From: a bacterium
GTDB lineage: Bacteria; UBP14; UBA6098; B30-G16
Direction: 5' to 3'
Assembly: GCA_003645115.1 (NCBI GenBank)
Contig: QNEG01000077.1
Location: 1 to 6,842, forward strand
DNA length: 6,842 nucleotides
How positions within the stretch are numbered: the first letter of the stretch is position 1; each line of letters opens with the position of its first letter. The position numbers and the translations under genes were made by a program. Below the pieces are notes generated by a model, which saw nothing but the letters and a program-made list of their open reading frames with translations, was not told the origin of the DNA and did no database searches. Shown here one piece after another: positions 6,811 through 6,842 of the stretch.

Positions 6811-6816
6811 CTCCTT
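6811..6816 (-). promoter_or_regulatory. Ribosome binding site of the SUMF1-domain protein
   Basis: Minus-strand AAGGAG stands 6 bases before the ATG at 6804 and supports that start, which also leaves an intact signal peptide. Only 38 bases lie upstream in the window, so the promoter cannot be judged. Confidence 0.8.
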
Positions 6817-6842
6817 GTTGAGTTCTATCTAATAACCTGCAA

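Overview
The window looks like a chromosomal segment of a Gram-negative-type bacterium. Three things suggest an outer membrane: a GT-9 (heptosyltransferase-family) glycosyltransferase, a secreted beta-rich protein that resembles an outer-membrane barrel, and a large exported protein ending in a FlgD-Ig / type A sorting-like domain. That last C-terminal architecture is typical of the FCB group (Bacteroidetes relatives and many uncultured candidate phyla such as Cloacimonadota, Zixibacteria or WOR-3). The assignment to FCB is inference; no rRNA or marker gene is present to settle it. The DNA is moderately AT-rich by eye.

Layout. At the left edge, on the + strand, lies the C-terminal half of queE (7-carboxy-7-deazaguanine synthase, queuosine/deazapurine pathway); its N-terminal half is outside the window. 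It converges on a run of minus-strand genes that fills the rest. The 179-bp convergent gap (324-502) holds an imperfect inverted repeat built from 10-bp CACAGAT-type units. An 8-bp direct repeat flanks it, so it may be a MITE-like dispersed element.

Read in the direction of transcription (right to left), the minus-strand genes are: a 774-aa exported multidomain protein with an FGE-sulfatase/SUMF1 fold, Ig/ASH-like domains and a C-terminal FlgD-Ig-like domain (6804-4480); a 305-aa signal-peptide protein of unknown function, probably beta-barrel (4455-3538); dtd, D-aminoacyl-tRNA deacylase, with a GTG start (3352-2897); buk, butyrate kinase (2698-1631); and a GT-9 glycosyltransferase (1603-503). 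The first two are 24 bp apart and the last two 27 bp apart, so each pair is probably co-transcribed. Gaps of about 185 and 198 bp separate dtd from its neighbours.

How they fit together. The exported pair is the least ordinary part. The SUMF1 domain keeps the fold's hallmark motifs but has Gly and Ala where true formylglycine-generating enzymes carry the two copper-binding catalytic cysteines. It is therefore probably a cell-surface structural or ligand-binding protein, not a sulfatase activator. The other genes are housekeeping (tRNA proofreading, acyl-phosphate energy metabolism, envelope glycan synthesis, tRNA modification) and share no obvious single pathway. I saw no tRNA, rRNA, CRISPR array, transposase or phage gene.
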